DNA of 62,246 nucleotides. It comes from a virus. The DNA lies in the IMG/VR virus record IMGVR_UViG_3300022821_000020, positions 1 through 62,246 of that record, one strand, 5' to 3'. Positions 1 through 7,797 of this stretch are shown piece after piece. The notes below the pieces were generated by a model. That model made no database searches and was not told the DNA's origin. It was given only the letters and a program-made list of their open reading frames with translations. The translations under genes and the position numbers were made by a program. How positions within the stretch are numbered: position 1 is the stretch's first letter; each line of letters opens with the position of its first letter.

Positions 1-104
1 GTTGCATTTTCGACAGTGCGATTTGCAACGACAAGAATGTCGTTTGAGCCAGCGATTGTTTCTGTAACAACGCCTCGTGAATCAATTGTAGTTTTAATAG
101 CCAT
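1..104 (-). CDS. Partial minus-strand gene, N-terminal 34 residues, unknown
   Basis: The ATG lies at 104-102 on the minus strand, preceded by AGGAAAAA, a reasonable ribosome binding site. The visible peptide begins MAIKTTIDSRG and runs off the left edge without a stop. It is rich in Thr, Val and small residues, compatible with a phage structural or fibre-type protein, but no family can be named from 34 residues. It shares its strand with the fibre-like gene at 8971-7790, which weakly suggests a late structural block to the left. Confidence 0.55.
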   Translation of the reverse strand, partial: MAIKTTIDSRGVVTETIAGSNDILVVANRTVENA

Positions 105-368
105 TTTTTCCTAACCTTTTTTTGGGTCCCTATTAAATATAAATCAACCCTACCTTTTCTGAAAAAGTGTTCAAATAAATGATAAAGTTTTCACTGCCAG
201 CGCCAGACTTTTGTTGACCTGCTTGCTTTTATGGGCTTTATGTTGTTTGGTTTCACCAAAATGGACTGTGACAGTCAACAAAACTAAAGATTCAATGGTG
301 CCCCACACCACTGTACAACCTGTACAACTTCATTCACCCTGAGCTTCAACCCGTTACCTGATATTCCT
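105..368. promoter_or_regulatory. Divergent intergenic region with inverted repeats
   Basis: No gene is seen in these 264 bases between the divergent genes at 104 (minus) and 369 (plus). Two inverted repeats are present: an 8-bp pair TTGTTGAC (211-218) and GTCAACAA (274-281), and inside it GACTGT-G-ACAGTC at 264-276, an operator-like near-palindrome. CTGTACAAC is repeated in tandem at about 311-328. I see no clean TTCAAA-type promoter. A regulatory role is inferred only from position and symmetry. Confidence 0.35.
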
Positions 369-1145
369 ATGAGCAATTTAATACACCTTCATCTCGGCAA
401 TAACTTGGACATCCTCAGTTCTTTTGAGGATAATTCCTTCCCCCTTATTTACCTTGACCCTCCTTACGGTTGCGGTAAATCCTTCAAAAGCCATAACGGG
501 TCCTTCAATGATAAGCTTAAAGGAAAGGCTTTCCTTGACTGGCTGAAGCCTAGAATTGTGGAAGCAAAACGACTCTTGACCAAAGAGGGTTCATTTTTCA
601 TCCATTTGGACTGGCACGAGATTCACTATGTAAAGGTCATGTGTGATGAAATCTTTGGCAGAGCTAGTTTCATGAATGAAATTATTTGGGCCTATGATTA
701 TGGGGGTCGTTCCAAATCAAAATGGTCATCGAAACATGACACCATTCTTTGGTATGTAATTGACCCAAAAAGGTATACTTACAACTATGATGCGATTGAT
801 CGCATCCCTTATATGGCCCCTGGGCTTGTAGGACCCGAGAAGGCAAAAATAGGCAAAACGCCAACTGATGTTTGGTGGAATACAATTGTGCCTACGAACG
901 GAAAAGAACGAACGGGATACCCAACGCAGAAGCCGCTGGCAATCATTGAGAGAATCGTGAAAGTACATTCCAACCCAGGTGATGAATTATTAGATTTTTT
1001 TGCTGGGTCTGGGACCACAGGAGAAGCTGCGGCAAAACATGGACGAAGAGCTACCCTCGTTGACTCAAATAGTGAAGCAATCAAGGTGATGAAACGTCGC
1101 TTAAAAAAATATGGTGTTGTACAGATACAAAATTCTGATAAATGA
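369..1145 (+). CDS. DNA adenine/cytosine-N4 methyltransferase (beta-class)
   Basis: 258 residues. Motif IV DPPY is at residues 30-33 and the SAM-binding motif FAGSGTT is near residue 215. This order (DPPY before FxGxG) is that of beta-class N6-adenine or N4-cytosine methyltransferases (N6_N4_Mtase family). The target-recognition segment would lie between them. No restriction enzyme gene is adjacent, so it is probably a solitary phage methylase protecting phage DNA or altering expression. Start is ATG at 369; stop TGA at 1143. Target sequence cannot be read from the protein. Confidence 0.9.
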   Translation: MSNLIHLHLGNNLDILSSFEDNSFPLIYLDPPYGCGKSFKSHNGSFNDKLKGKAFLDWLKPRIVEAKRLLTKEGSFFIHLDWHEIHYVKVMCDEIFGRASFMNEIIWAYDYGGRSKSKWSSKHDTILWYVIDPKRYTYNYDAIDRIPYMAPGLVGPEKAKIGKTPTDVWWNTIVPTNGKERTGYPTQKPLAIIERIVKVHSNPGDELLDFFAGSGTTGEAAAKHGRRATLVDSNSEAIKVMKRRLKKYGVVQIQNSDK

Positions 1146-1180
1146 TCCGTTATTAGAGGTTTGTCAGGCGACGAGTTTGA

Positions 1181-1208
1181 GTACTGCTTCTTTTTATAAG
1201 AAGTGTAC
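1181..1208. other. Hairpin-forming inverted repeat after the methyltransferase gene
   Basis: GTAC-TG-CTTCTT, loop TTTAT, AAGAAG-T-GTAC forms an imperfect stem in the 71-base gap before the next gene. No U-tract follows, so it is not a classical intrinsic terminator; it could be an RNA processing or stability element. Confidence 0.3.
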
Positions 1209-1216
1209 GTCAAGTC

Positions 1217-1438
1217 ATGCACAAACACATTATTTATCTAAAGGGTGGGCCAGACGGAACCACCTTTGGATTGAAGAATAAAAACATTTCCAGGAAACAC
1301 AAATTTTCCAACCAAATAGGTTTGGAGATTCGACAAGCTCAAATAGCAGCAGAAGACGAGAGTTACGAGCAGGTCGTTAAAATAACGGCAGAAAGAAACA
1401 TTGTTTCTTTCCGCACACCTCAAAGAGAAACAGTATGA
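1217..1438 (+). CDS. Unknown small protein, 73 aa
   Basis: Basic, Lys/Arg-rich N-terminal half followed by a mixed-charge segment; no recognised motif. Its TGA stop overlaps the ATG of the next gene (ATGA at 1435-1438), the coupling pattern used throughout this window, which supports it being expressed. No strong Shine-Dalgarno precedes the ATG at 1217, so the start is uncertain. Confidence 0.5.
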   Translation: MHKHIIYLKGGPDGTTFGLKNKNISRKHKFSNQIGLEIRQAQIAAEDESYEQVVKITAERNIVSFRTPQRETV

Positions 1439-2016
1439 CAGATAATATCGACCTCCCCAATGAGGGAACAGGTGCTCGATGGGCAAATCCGCTTCCAGGA
1501 TGTTTTTGGTCCTTGTCAATTGGCAAGTATCACCAATCAGGTTTTGGAGCGAAGCGCAAATATGGTTTTCACACGGGAATTGATTTAAGTTGTGAACATA
1601 ATCAACCTCTCGGTACCGTGGAAGATGGAATCGTAATTGCAATCCGAGATTTTACAAATAATAAGAAGAAGCAAAAACCCGCACCCTGGCTCAATAGAAC
1701 CAGGGTGATTCTAATTGAGGGTGAAACGGGTGTGGTAGCCTATTGCAATGTGAGGGAACGGCCAGGCCTGAGAGTTGGTGACCTTGTAGACGCAGGTGAA
1801 ATCATTGGTAACGTAGTTCGCCTCAATAAGAAAAAGCGGCGAAAAGATAAGTGCATGCTCCATATAGAACTGTATACCAAGGAAACGAAACGCCGAGTTA
1901 GTTGGAGCAACAGTTACCCAAAACCTCCCCAGCTTTTAGACCCGACAGACCACCTTGTTGACATTATTTCACAAACGCATGTCACCAGGCGACGGATGCA
2001 CAAACCCTCTTTATAA
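1435..2016 (+). CDS. M23-like metalloendopeptidase fold with altered catalytic residues
   Basis: 193 residues without a signal peptide. The M23/LytM zinc motif HxGxD is seen as H46-T-G-I-D50, followed by GTV-x-DG-x-V, and the last zinc ligand appears as H143 in MLHIEL. In active M23 enzymes this last motif is HxH and an upstream loop carries another histidine; here these positions read M141 and N105. The three zinc ligands are kept but both catalytic histidines look replaced. It may bind peptidoglycan or zinc without cutting, or act on another substrate. Translationally coupled to the preceding small gene. Confidence 0.7.
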   Translation: MTDNIDLPNEGTGARWANPLPGCFWSLSIGKYHQSGFGAKRKYGFHTGIDLSCEHNQPLGTVEDGIVIAIRDFTNNKKKQKPAPWLNRTRVILIEGETGVVAYCNVRERPGLRVGDLVDAGEIIGNVVRLNKKKRRKDKCMLHIELYTKETKRRVSWSNSYPKPPQLLDPTDHLVDIISQTHVTRRRMHKPSL

Positions 2017-2058
2017 ACCCCTAAATCTTTGGTACCTTTTCTGTGGAGACGTATCGAG

Positions 2059-3318
2059 ATGAACAAAAAAGAAATCCACATTATTGGCGGCGGAACAGTA
2101 TTTCATGTTAGGCCTCACTTGGCACTCAGTGCCCCAGCCTACGGAGCAACCGCTCGAAAGATCTCTGAACTACTTTCGGATAGCCACCACGAGGTTCTAG
2201 GCGATTCGGTTCACCTTCACCTGACTAAGATGGCCCAGTCCAGTTCGAGGCTTGAGACAAACGAAGACATTGCTAGACTGGTTGACAGGCTTATAGCTGA
2301 TCCTAAGCCCAAGATCATCTTCATGAATGCAGCTTTGTGCGATTACCAGGGCCAAATTGTTGGCGCTTGTGACGTATTGACACCAGCTGGCAAAGATCAG
2401 CCGAGACTAAAGACCTCAGAGGGTAAGCAGACTATGACGCTTTGGCCTGCTGACAAGGTCCTTGGGCGTATTCGTAAGCACCGCAAGGATATTTTCCTTG
2501 TTGCCTTCAAGACAACAGCTGGAGTAACACCCGACGAGCAATTCAAGGCTGGCATGGGGCTTCTGAAGAAGAATTCCTGCAACCTTGTCCTAGCGAACGA
2601 TGTCCAGACACGCAACAACATGATTCTGACACCTGAGTTGGCTTCTTACGGCAATACCACAAATCGGCATGATGTATTAAAGGAGCTGGTCGACATGGCC
2701 TTGGCACGTAGCAGCAATGAATTTGTACGTACCAAGGTGCTCGGTAACGAACCTGTAAGCTGGTCTAAGGCTCCAAAGGCCCTGAGAGACGTAGTAGAAC
2801 ATTGTGTGGCACAGGGCGCTTATAAGGCTTTCAATGACACTACTGTGGGCCACTTTGGTCACATGTCCAAAGACCCAATTTGGGGCAACTACCTCGATGT
2901 CTTCCTTTCTAGTCGCAGGAAGCAGAATTACAACAAACCTGGGGGACTAGATCTTGCGCAAGTCTACTTTTTGGAAGATGGAGCCGTCCAATCGCAGGGC
3001 GGAAAGCCGTCAGCTGGTGTTAGAAGCCAGTTCGAACTTTTGAAGTCACACAACGAATTTGATTGTGTGATTCACTTCCACTGCCCGAAGAAATCAGAAA
3101 GCAAGGTGCCTGTACGGCCGCAGAGGAATTTTGAATGCGGTTCACTCAATTGTGGGCGTAATACCACAAAGGGCGTTCAGTTGTTTGCTGATGACCAGAT
3201 TGGTGCAGTCATGCTGGACAAACACGGTCCCAACATATTGTTCAAGTCCGACGGCGACGTTCAAGAAGTGATTAGGTTTATCGAAGAAAACTTTGAGCTG
3301 AGCGAACAATCACGCTAG
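2059..3318 (+). CDS. CoaB/DFP-like domain fused to class II aldolase-like domain
   Basis: 419 residues from the ATG at 2059, with GGAG 11 nt upstream. Residues about 1-215 resemble the CoaB half of the Dfp flavoprotein (phosphopantothenoylcysteine synthetase): an N-terminal GGGT nucleotide loop, NAALCDY in place of the usual AAVADY, a PADKVL segment and an LVLANDV segment. Residues about 240-419 resemble class II aldolase/adducin domains: FGHMSKDP, GKPSAGVRSQFELL and the metal-site-like CVIHFH. Role is inferred only: coenzyme A or nucleotide-sugar chemistry. Convergent with the methyltransferase at 3315-3926, sharing 4 bases. Confidence 0.7.
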   Translation: MNKKEIHIIGGGTVFHVRPHLALSAPAYGATARKISELLSDSHHEVLGDSVHLHLTKMAQSSSRLETNEDIARLVDRLIADPKPKIIFMNAALCDYQGQIVGACDVLTPAGKDQPRLKTSEGKQTMTLWPADKVLGRIRKHRKDIFLVAFKTTAGVTPDEQFKAGMGLLKKNSCNLVLANDVQTRNNMILTPELASYGNTTNRHDVLKELVDMALARSSNEFVRTKVLGNEPVSWSKAPKALRDVVEHCVAQGAYKAFNDTTVGHFGHMSKDPIWGNYLDVFLSSRRKQNYNKPGGLDLAQVYFLEDGAVQSQGGKPSAGVRSQFELLKSHNEFDCVIHFHCPKKSESKVPVRPQRNFECGSLNCGRNTTKGVQLFADDQIGAVMLDKHGPNILFKSDGDVQEVIRFIEENFELSEQSR

Positions 3319-3926
3319 GGCTCGTATGTTCCATTTAGTTTCTGGATAGAGGTCAGGATGTCTTCACCATTGACTCCATCGCCAATCGACGTCCAGCCTG
3401 GAACTGGTTTTCTGGAAAACATCTCAAGTTTGTCGTAGGGAGGCTTGAAAGTAGCCTCAATGTGCTCACGAAAGACCTCAGGTTTGGCTGAATGTTTGCC
3501 TCTTGGAGCAAGAATGACCTGTGGGGTGTTGAATTTTTGCAGAGGGATTGGTCGTCCAGCTTTTCTGGTCGTTCCCAGTAGGACAAATTCAGTAGTTGGC
3601 TTTGTGAAGGTCGGTGGAACACCTTGACCGTTGATGATTTTACCATCTTTCCTAGTTTTAACCCAGACAAACGCCACACCCCTGTAGCGCAGCCCCCACT
3701 CCTCTAGAGTTTGAATTGCGAAATTTAGGCGAGGTCCCGTTGCCCACATAAGAACAGCACCAGGCCGTTTGAGAAGTGATTTCACGGGCAGAGCATTAAT
3801 TTCCTCTTGAGACATTAGATTGTAGTGCTTACTGGCATGGTTAGTACCTGTGGCATCCGAATGATATTTCCAAGGCGGATCACAGTATATTAGATCAAAT
3901 TTTGTCAAGTTTCTATACTCTTTCAC
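3315..3926 (-). CDS. MT-A70-family adenine methyltransferase
   Basis: 203 residues on the minus strand, starting with GTG at 3926 and no obvious Shine-Dalgarno. The catalytic DPPW motif is at residues 16-19, followed by the NxMSxEEIxxLP pattern and the ATGPRLNFAIQTLEEWG segment typical of bacterial and phage MT-A70 adenine-N6 methyltransferases. It is the second DNA or RNA methyltransferase in 4 kb. It stands alone on this strand between plus-strand genes, which suggests separate regulation or acquisition. Confidence 0.9.
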   Translation of the reverse strand: MKEYRNLTKFDLIYCDPPWKYHSDATGTNHASKHYNLMSQEEINALPVKSLLKRPGAVLMWATGPRLNFAIQTLEEWGLRYRGVAFVWVKTRKDGKIINGQGVPPTFTKPTTEFVLLGTTRKAGRPIPLQKFNTPQVILAPRGKHSAKPEVFREHIEATFKPPYDKLEMFSRKPVPGWTSIGDGVNGEDILTSIQKLNGTYEP

Positions 3927-4046
3927 AGGGAGCTTAAGATGAGTTTGTCGAAATGGAAATTGGATTAGTGTTTTACTTCACAACCGCTAGCCTCTTGTCA
4001 TAAAGAGCCCTTTGGACTGTTTGAACCAGAGGACATATTTAGAAAT

Positions 4047-4403
4047 GTGGAACCAAGACTTGTTGCGGGTGATGAGCAAATTCATGAATTTGCGAGAGAG
4101 GTCTGGACGATAGACGATCCTATTATTTGTATCTGGAAGACAGAAAAAAGTCCTGACCTCTTAGATGAAGACCTTGATGGCAAATTCGTGTCCATAGACC
4201 TTGTCAATTTTTACAGTAAAGAACATTTCCATTCTCTGTTCTTTCCATTCGGATTTCAGCTCGGCGTCTACAATTTAGTTCTTGCAGGGATCAAAGATGA
4301 TAATTCCGAAGTGATCCACGTGCCGATGAATGGAATGCTAAAAGGTTGGCTTCTCGGGACAGACATGAAAGAGCTTATGATTAATCTCGACTTGGAAATT
4401 TAG
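4047..4403 (+). CDS. Unknown protein, 118 aa
   Basis: GTG start at 4047; the overlapping ATG at 4045 is in another frame that closes early. Acidic protein (many Asp/Glu) with a hydrophobic central stretch around FFPFGFQLGVYNLVLAG. No family recognised. It sits in a 120-base-spaced position after the convergent methyltransferase gene and before the sugar dehydrogenase gene. Confidence 0.6.
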   Translation: MEPRLVAGDEQIHEFAREVWTIDDPIICIWKTEKSPDLLDEDLDGKFVSIDLVNFYSKEHFHSLFFPFGFQLGVYNLVLAGIKDDNSEVIHVPMNGMLKGWLLGTDMKELMINLDLEI

Positions 4404-4440
4404 CCAATACTCTCTGCCTTAGCTCCACTAAACTAGTGAC

Positions 4441-5292
4441 ATGAACACTAGAGACCCACAGTACAAGCCAACACTCGGTATAATTGGATACGGTATTGTT
4501 GGGCAAGCCGTCGCATACGGTTTCAGTAATCATCAGATTGTATATTACGACAAGTACAAGTCGAGTAAGACTCTGGAAGAGGTAGTCGAAGCCTCAGAAA
4601 TTGTTTTTGTGTGTCTCCCGACACCCTTCAAGGGAAAGAGGATTGACCTTGATATCGTCGAAGAGTCTGTAGCAAACATCACCAAGTATACCGATGGCAC
4701 AAACAAACTACTTGTGATAAAATCTACGATCACACCAGGGACCACACGACGTCTCGCTGCACAATACCCAAAAACTAGATTTGCGTTCAATCCAGAGTTC
4801 CTTACAGAAGCTAACTACCTGGAGGATTTTGCAAATGCAGATCGACATGTTGTTGGCACGGATGACAATAAAACCAGTTTGACACTTTCATCGCTCTACA
4901 AGAATCAATGGCCCCATATTCCAGTCATTCAAACAGACCCAACCACAGCTGAGTTAGGCAAATATGCAGCAAATTGCCTGCTGGCCAGCAAGGTCATGTT
5001 TGCAAACGAAATGAATGAACTTTGTGAATCACTTGGGATCGAGTGGTCCGAAACAAGAAAAATTATCGTTGCAGATGATCGAGTTGGTCCAAGTCATTTG
5101 GACGTAAGTTCCACCAGAGGCTTCGGTGGGAAATGCTTCCCAAAAGACATGATTGCTCTCTTGGGCCTGTATGAAGAACTGGGAGTAGATAGTTCTATGC
5201 TTACTGCGGTTTGGGAAAAGAATCTCCGAATACGCAAAGTCCGTGACTGGGAAGACATCCCATTTGTTAAAACAGACACTGAGGAAATTTAA
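4441..5292 (+). CDS. UDP-glucose/GDP-mannose 6-dehydrogenase family, short form
   Basis: 283 residues. The N-terminal Rossmann loop GYGIVG is at residues 16-21, the NPEFLTEA motif at 127-134, Lys184 in ELGKYAAN and the catalytic cysteine C242 in GFGGKCFPKD, all expected for NAD-dependent UDP-sugar dehydrogenases. Full-length enzymes have about 390-450 residues; the C-terminal UDP-binding domain is missing, so substrate binding may be reduced or may need a partner. TAAACT at 4429-4434 would place transcription start at the ATG (leaderless), but the -35 is weak. Likely surface or capsule sugar modification. Confidence 0.85.
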   Translation: MNTRDPQYKPTLGIIGYGIVGQAVAYGFSNHQIVYYDKYKSSKTLEEVVEASEIVFVCLPTPFKGKRIDLDIVEESVANITKYTDGTNKLLVIKSTITPGTTRRLAAQYPKTRFAFNPEFLTEANYLEDFANADRHVVGTDDNKTSLTLSSLYKNQWPHIPVIQTDPTTAELGKYAANCLLASKVMFANEMNELCESLGIEWSETRKIIVADDRVGPSHLDVSSTRGFGGKCFPKDMIALLGLYEELGVDSSMLTAVWEKNLRIRKVRDWEDIPFVKTDTEEI

Positions 5293-5327
5293 CAAGGTGG
5301 TCCTAGTTATCCATTTAGAGGCCAAAA

Positions 5328-6602
5328 ATGAAGATACCCCAAATACTGAGTGCAGTCTTAGCACTCCTCTTGGTCGGCTGTTTTGCCGACGGTAGTGTAA
5401 TCACTCAAGATACCCTTGAAATAGAAGGGACAAGACCGCTAATTGTTCTACTGGCTGAATACCCATCCGATGTGGCTGAAACATCGTTACAGCCTGGCTA
5501 TGCATACAATGACCTTTTTGTTAGCGGGCCCAGGGCCAACGTTCAGGATTACTTCACACATAATTCGTACGGGAGGTTCACAATCTCTTTCCAGGGTGTC
5601 TGGGGGCCATACCAGGTCACCAATACCGAAACTATTTCTACAGTGTTCGCAGATGTAATTTTAGAACACGTAGCTGCTGGTAATTCCCTAGGAAGATATG
5701 ACACAAATGGCGACGGGACTCTGACCTCAGATGAGCTAATGATAGTAGTTATTGGTAATGGGGGACCCTGGGGTGGTGCTGTTCGAGGCGTGTCGGTCGA
5801 CACACCAGGAGGGCTAGAAGTCCGTTCTGAAGCTGTGATCGTTGGATCACAGGCGACCTTAGCAACTATCATTCATGAATCACTACACTTGTTAGGCACG
5901 TATGATATTTATGGTTCGGATTGTAACAGCGCCGATCTATCCGTTATGAGCTGCACAGTACATGACAGCCCTGGTGATTTTTCCGTCTGGCTTGATCCTT
6001 GGCACCGAATGCAATTAGGTTGGGTTGAACCACGATTTGTTGAGATTGATCCATCAACCTCATTGTATGAATGCTTTGATTTACACGCCCCGCAATATCG
6101 AGGCAGAGCAATTAGAGACGAACAAAGGCCTCTCTTGCTCTATAATCCTGTGAGGGATCCCGACGAATACTTGATGGTAGAATTTAGAACTCCGTATTTT
6201 GAGGAACCTGGGTACAACTCATATGAGCATGCGGTTCCCGACCAAGGCGTTGTAATCTGGTCGATTCGTCTACAAAACGGGTCAGAGCCCTTTCAAGTCC
6301 CATCAGTGTTCGTTGAAAACAAGACTGATCTCACAATTTGGACGTTTGGCAGCAATGAGTTAGTGTCATATTTCGCACCATTTCCCATCGAAGAATGGGC
6401 CACAAAACCAGGTTTGTCTTTTAGGAGAGTTAACCCTCGGGCGGGAACCATTTGGCAGTCTGGAGCCGTCGACACTGAATGGCAGGATGGCACGCAAACA
6501 GGAGCCCAGATTTTCATCGGTGAACTCTCATTTTCAGGCAACAGTGTAGAAGTTTGTGTGGCACAAGAAGGAGATCCTTACGTACTTGATGGAGGCAGAT
6601 AG
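5328..6602 (+). CDS. Lipoprotein M6-type zinc metalloprotease
   Basis: 424 residues. An N-terminal signal with hydrophobic core and lipobox LLVGC (Cys18) predicts a membrane-anchored exported lipoprotein. The zinc motif H183-E-x-x-H187 followed by LLGTYDIYG matches the M6 (immune inhibitor A-like) pattern. A 12-residue EF-hand-like loop, DTNGDGTLTSDE at 125-136, suggests calcium binding. An exported protease is unusual phage cargo; it could modify the host surface or degrade environmental protein. It is followed with 1-base overlap by the next gene. Confidence 0.85.
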   Translation: MKIPQILSAVLALLLVGCFADGSVITQDTLEIEGTRPLIVLLAEYPSDVAETSLQPGYAYNDLFVSGPRANVQDYFTHNSYGRFTISFQGVWGPYQVTNTETISTVFADVILEHVAAGNSLGRYDTNGDGTLTSDELMIVVIGNGGPWGGAVRGVSVDTPGGLEVRSEAVIVGSQATLATIIHESLHLLGTYDIYGSDCNSADLSVMSCTVHDSPGDFSVWLDPWHRMQLGWVEPRFVEIDPSTSLYECFDLHAPQYRGRAIRDEQRPLLLYNPVRDPDEYLMVEFRTPYFEEPGYNSYEHAVPDQGVVIWSIRLQNGSEPFQVPSVFVENKTDLTIWTFGSNELVSYFAPFPIEEWATKPGLSFRRVNPRAGTIWQSGAVDTEWQDGTQTGAQIFIGELSFSGNSVEVCVAQEGDPYVLDGGR

Positions 6603-6832
6603 TGAGCATTTTAGAAGATAAACTTGGTGAGTTGACCACAAATAAAGCCGTCTTTGGTTTCAACATCTTCAACAAGGACGGTGAGTTTACAATTGAAGTC
6701 CACTTGAGAGGCAGGGAAGATTGGCCGACTTTCCATAAAATTGAAATCGGGCCCAAGTCAAACCTTCACCAGGTTGTGGACGAAGCAATAGAAGTTCTAA
6801 GAGAGCACCTCTCAGATTGCTCGCTCTGTTGA
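6602..6832 (+). CDS. Unknown small protein, 76 aa
   Basis: GTG start at 6602 sharing a base with the stop of the protease gene; its own TGA overlaps the next ATG (TGATG at 6830-6834). Alternating hydrophobic and charged residues in the middle suggest a small alpha/beta fold. No recognised family. The tight double coupling supports expression. Confidence 0.65.
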   Translation: MSILEDKLGELTTNKAVFGFNIFNKDGEFTIEVHLRGREDWPTFHKIEIGPKSNLHQVVDEAIEVLREHLSDCSLC

Positions 6833-7386
6833 TGGCTAAGATTACTTCAACAGCTACAAAAATTGCACGACTGCCTAAGGCCAGTACAGGCAAAAATTTA
6901 GTCAAAAAAAAGACAGCTATTAAAAAGATCATAGCAGGTCAAAAGCGCAAAAAAATACGAGCACTGAGAGTATTTGTCAGGGCGAAAAAACGAAAGCGTT
7001 CCAAGGGGCTTTTTGGTTTCAGGTGGGCCAGGCCATCCAGTACACTTATCGTTGATTACCTTGAATATAATGGTAGGTTGACAAAAGTCGATAGTTTTAC
7101 CAAGCTGCGCCCTGGGGCTCTTGTGAAGGTCATGTACGGCATTGATGCTCGCTCAGCGAGGCCGAGGTCGAGAGATGGGGTCAAGAGTTATAAATACCTG
7201 ATGAAGATTCTTGTTGACCTGCCCCAGGGAACACATCTGATGTTCATGGAAAGACACCCAAAGTTTCCCGAGTGGTACAAGTTCCTTGTTTTTGGAGGCC
7301 GAACGGTCTGGGTTGATATCTCTGATTATGTTGACTTTCTTTCTATAATGAGAAAGCCTAAGGCAGAGAAAAAAAAGCTGCGATAA
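6832..7386 (+). CDS. Basic protein with SH3-like C-terminal pattern, 184 aa
   Basis: The ATG at 6832 is preferred over an upstream TTG because it couples by TGATG to the preceding gene. Residues 1-60 are extremely rich in Lys and Arg, suggesting nucleic-acid binding. The C-terminal part (LRPGALVKV, GTHLMFMERHP, FGGRTVWV) fits the recurring pattern PGxL...fl.v...WV found in at least 14 other small proteins of the window, probably a small beta-barrel. Function unknown. Confidence 0.7.
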   Translation: MAKITSTATKIARLPKASTGKNLVKKKTAIKKIIAGQKRKKIRALRVFVRAKKRKRSKGLFGFRWARPSSTLIVDYLEYNGRLTKVDSFTKLRPGALVKVMYGIDARSARPRSRDGVKSYKYLMKILVDLPQGTHLMFMERHPKFPEWYKFLVFGGRTVWVDISDYVDFLSIMRKPKAEKKKLR

Positions 7387-7470
7387 GTTATCTGTTCCTT
7401 GTTGTTGGTGAATTGTAGAACCATTTCTAGTTTCGAGAAATTGAAAGACGAAACTCATATACTTACTCAT

Positions 7471-7797
7471 ATGCTAATAGAACTCACAGAAAATGCAATC
7501 AACAAGGTAAAAGAAGTTGCCCTTTCCGAAAAAATCGCTCCAATTATTCGAGCAGGGATAAAGGGAGGTGGTTGTGCGGGTTATTCTTACGATCTCCACT
7601 ACGAAGAAGAAGAACACATTACTGACACGGACCAAGTGGTTGAATTTAATGAAGTTAAAGTAGTAGTTGACATGATGTCGCTGACTTATATTGAAGGTAC
7701 AACAATCGATTACATCGAAGGGCTTATGGGAGCGGGCTTCAAGTTTATCAACCCATCGGCATCGAATACCTGCGGATGTGGTTCGTCGTTTAGCTAA
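7471..7797 (+). CDS. A-type iron-sulfur cluster carrier (IscA/ErpA/SufA family)
   Basis: 108 residues from the ATG at 7471, chosen because the family begins directly at IELTENAINKV. The three cluster-ligand cysteines are present: C35 in GGGCAGY and C101, C103 in the C-terminal CGCG. The SLxYIEG..IDY segment is also typical. It would bind and transfer Fe-S clusters to apo-proteins during infection. TATACT at 7458-7463 ends 7 bases before the ATG. Convergent with the fibre-like gene, sharing 8 bases. Confidence 0.92.
   Translation: MLIELTENAINKVKEVALSEKIAPIIRAGIKGGGCAGYSYDLHYEEEEHITDTDQVVEFNEVKVVVDMMSLTYIEGTTIDYIEGLMGAGFKFINPSASNTCGCGSSFS

Noticed and set aside
1238-1642. Minus-strand 134-codon frame opposite the M23-like gene
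   Set aside because: It is antisense to two plus-strand genes, one with a recognised domain; it shows no motif and no start signal.
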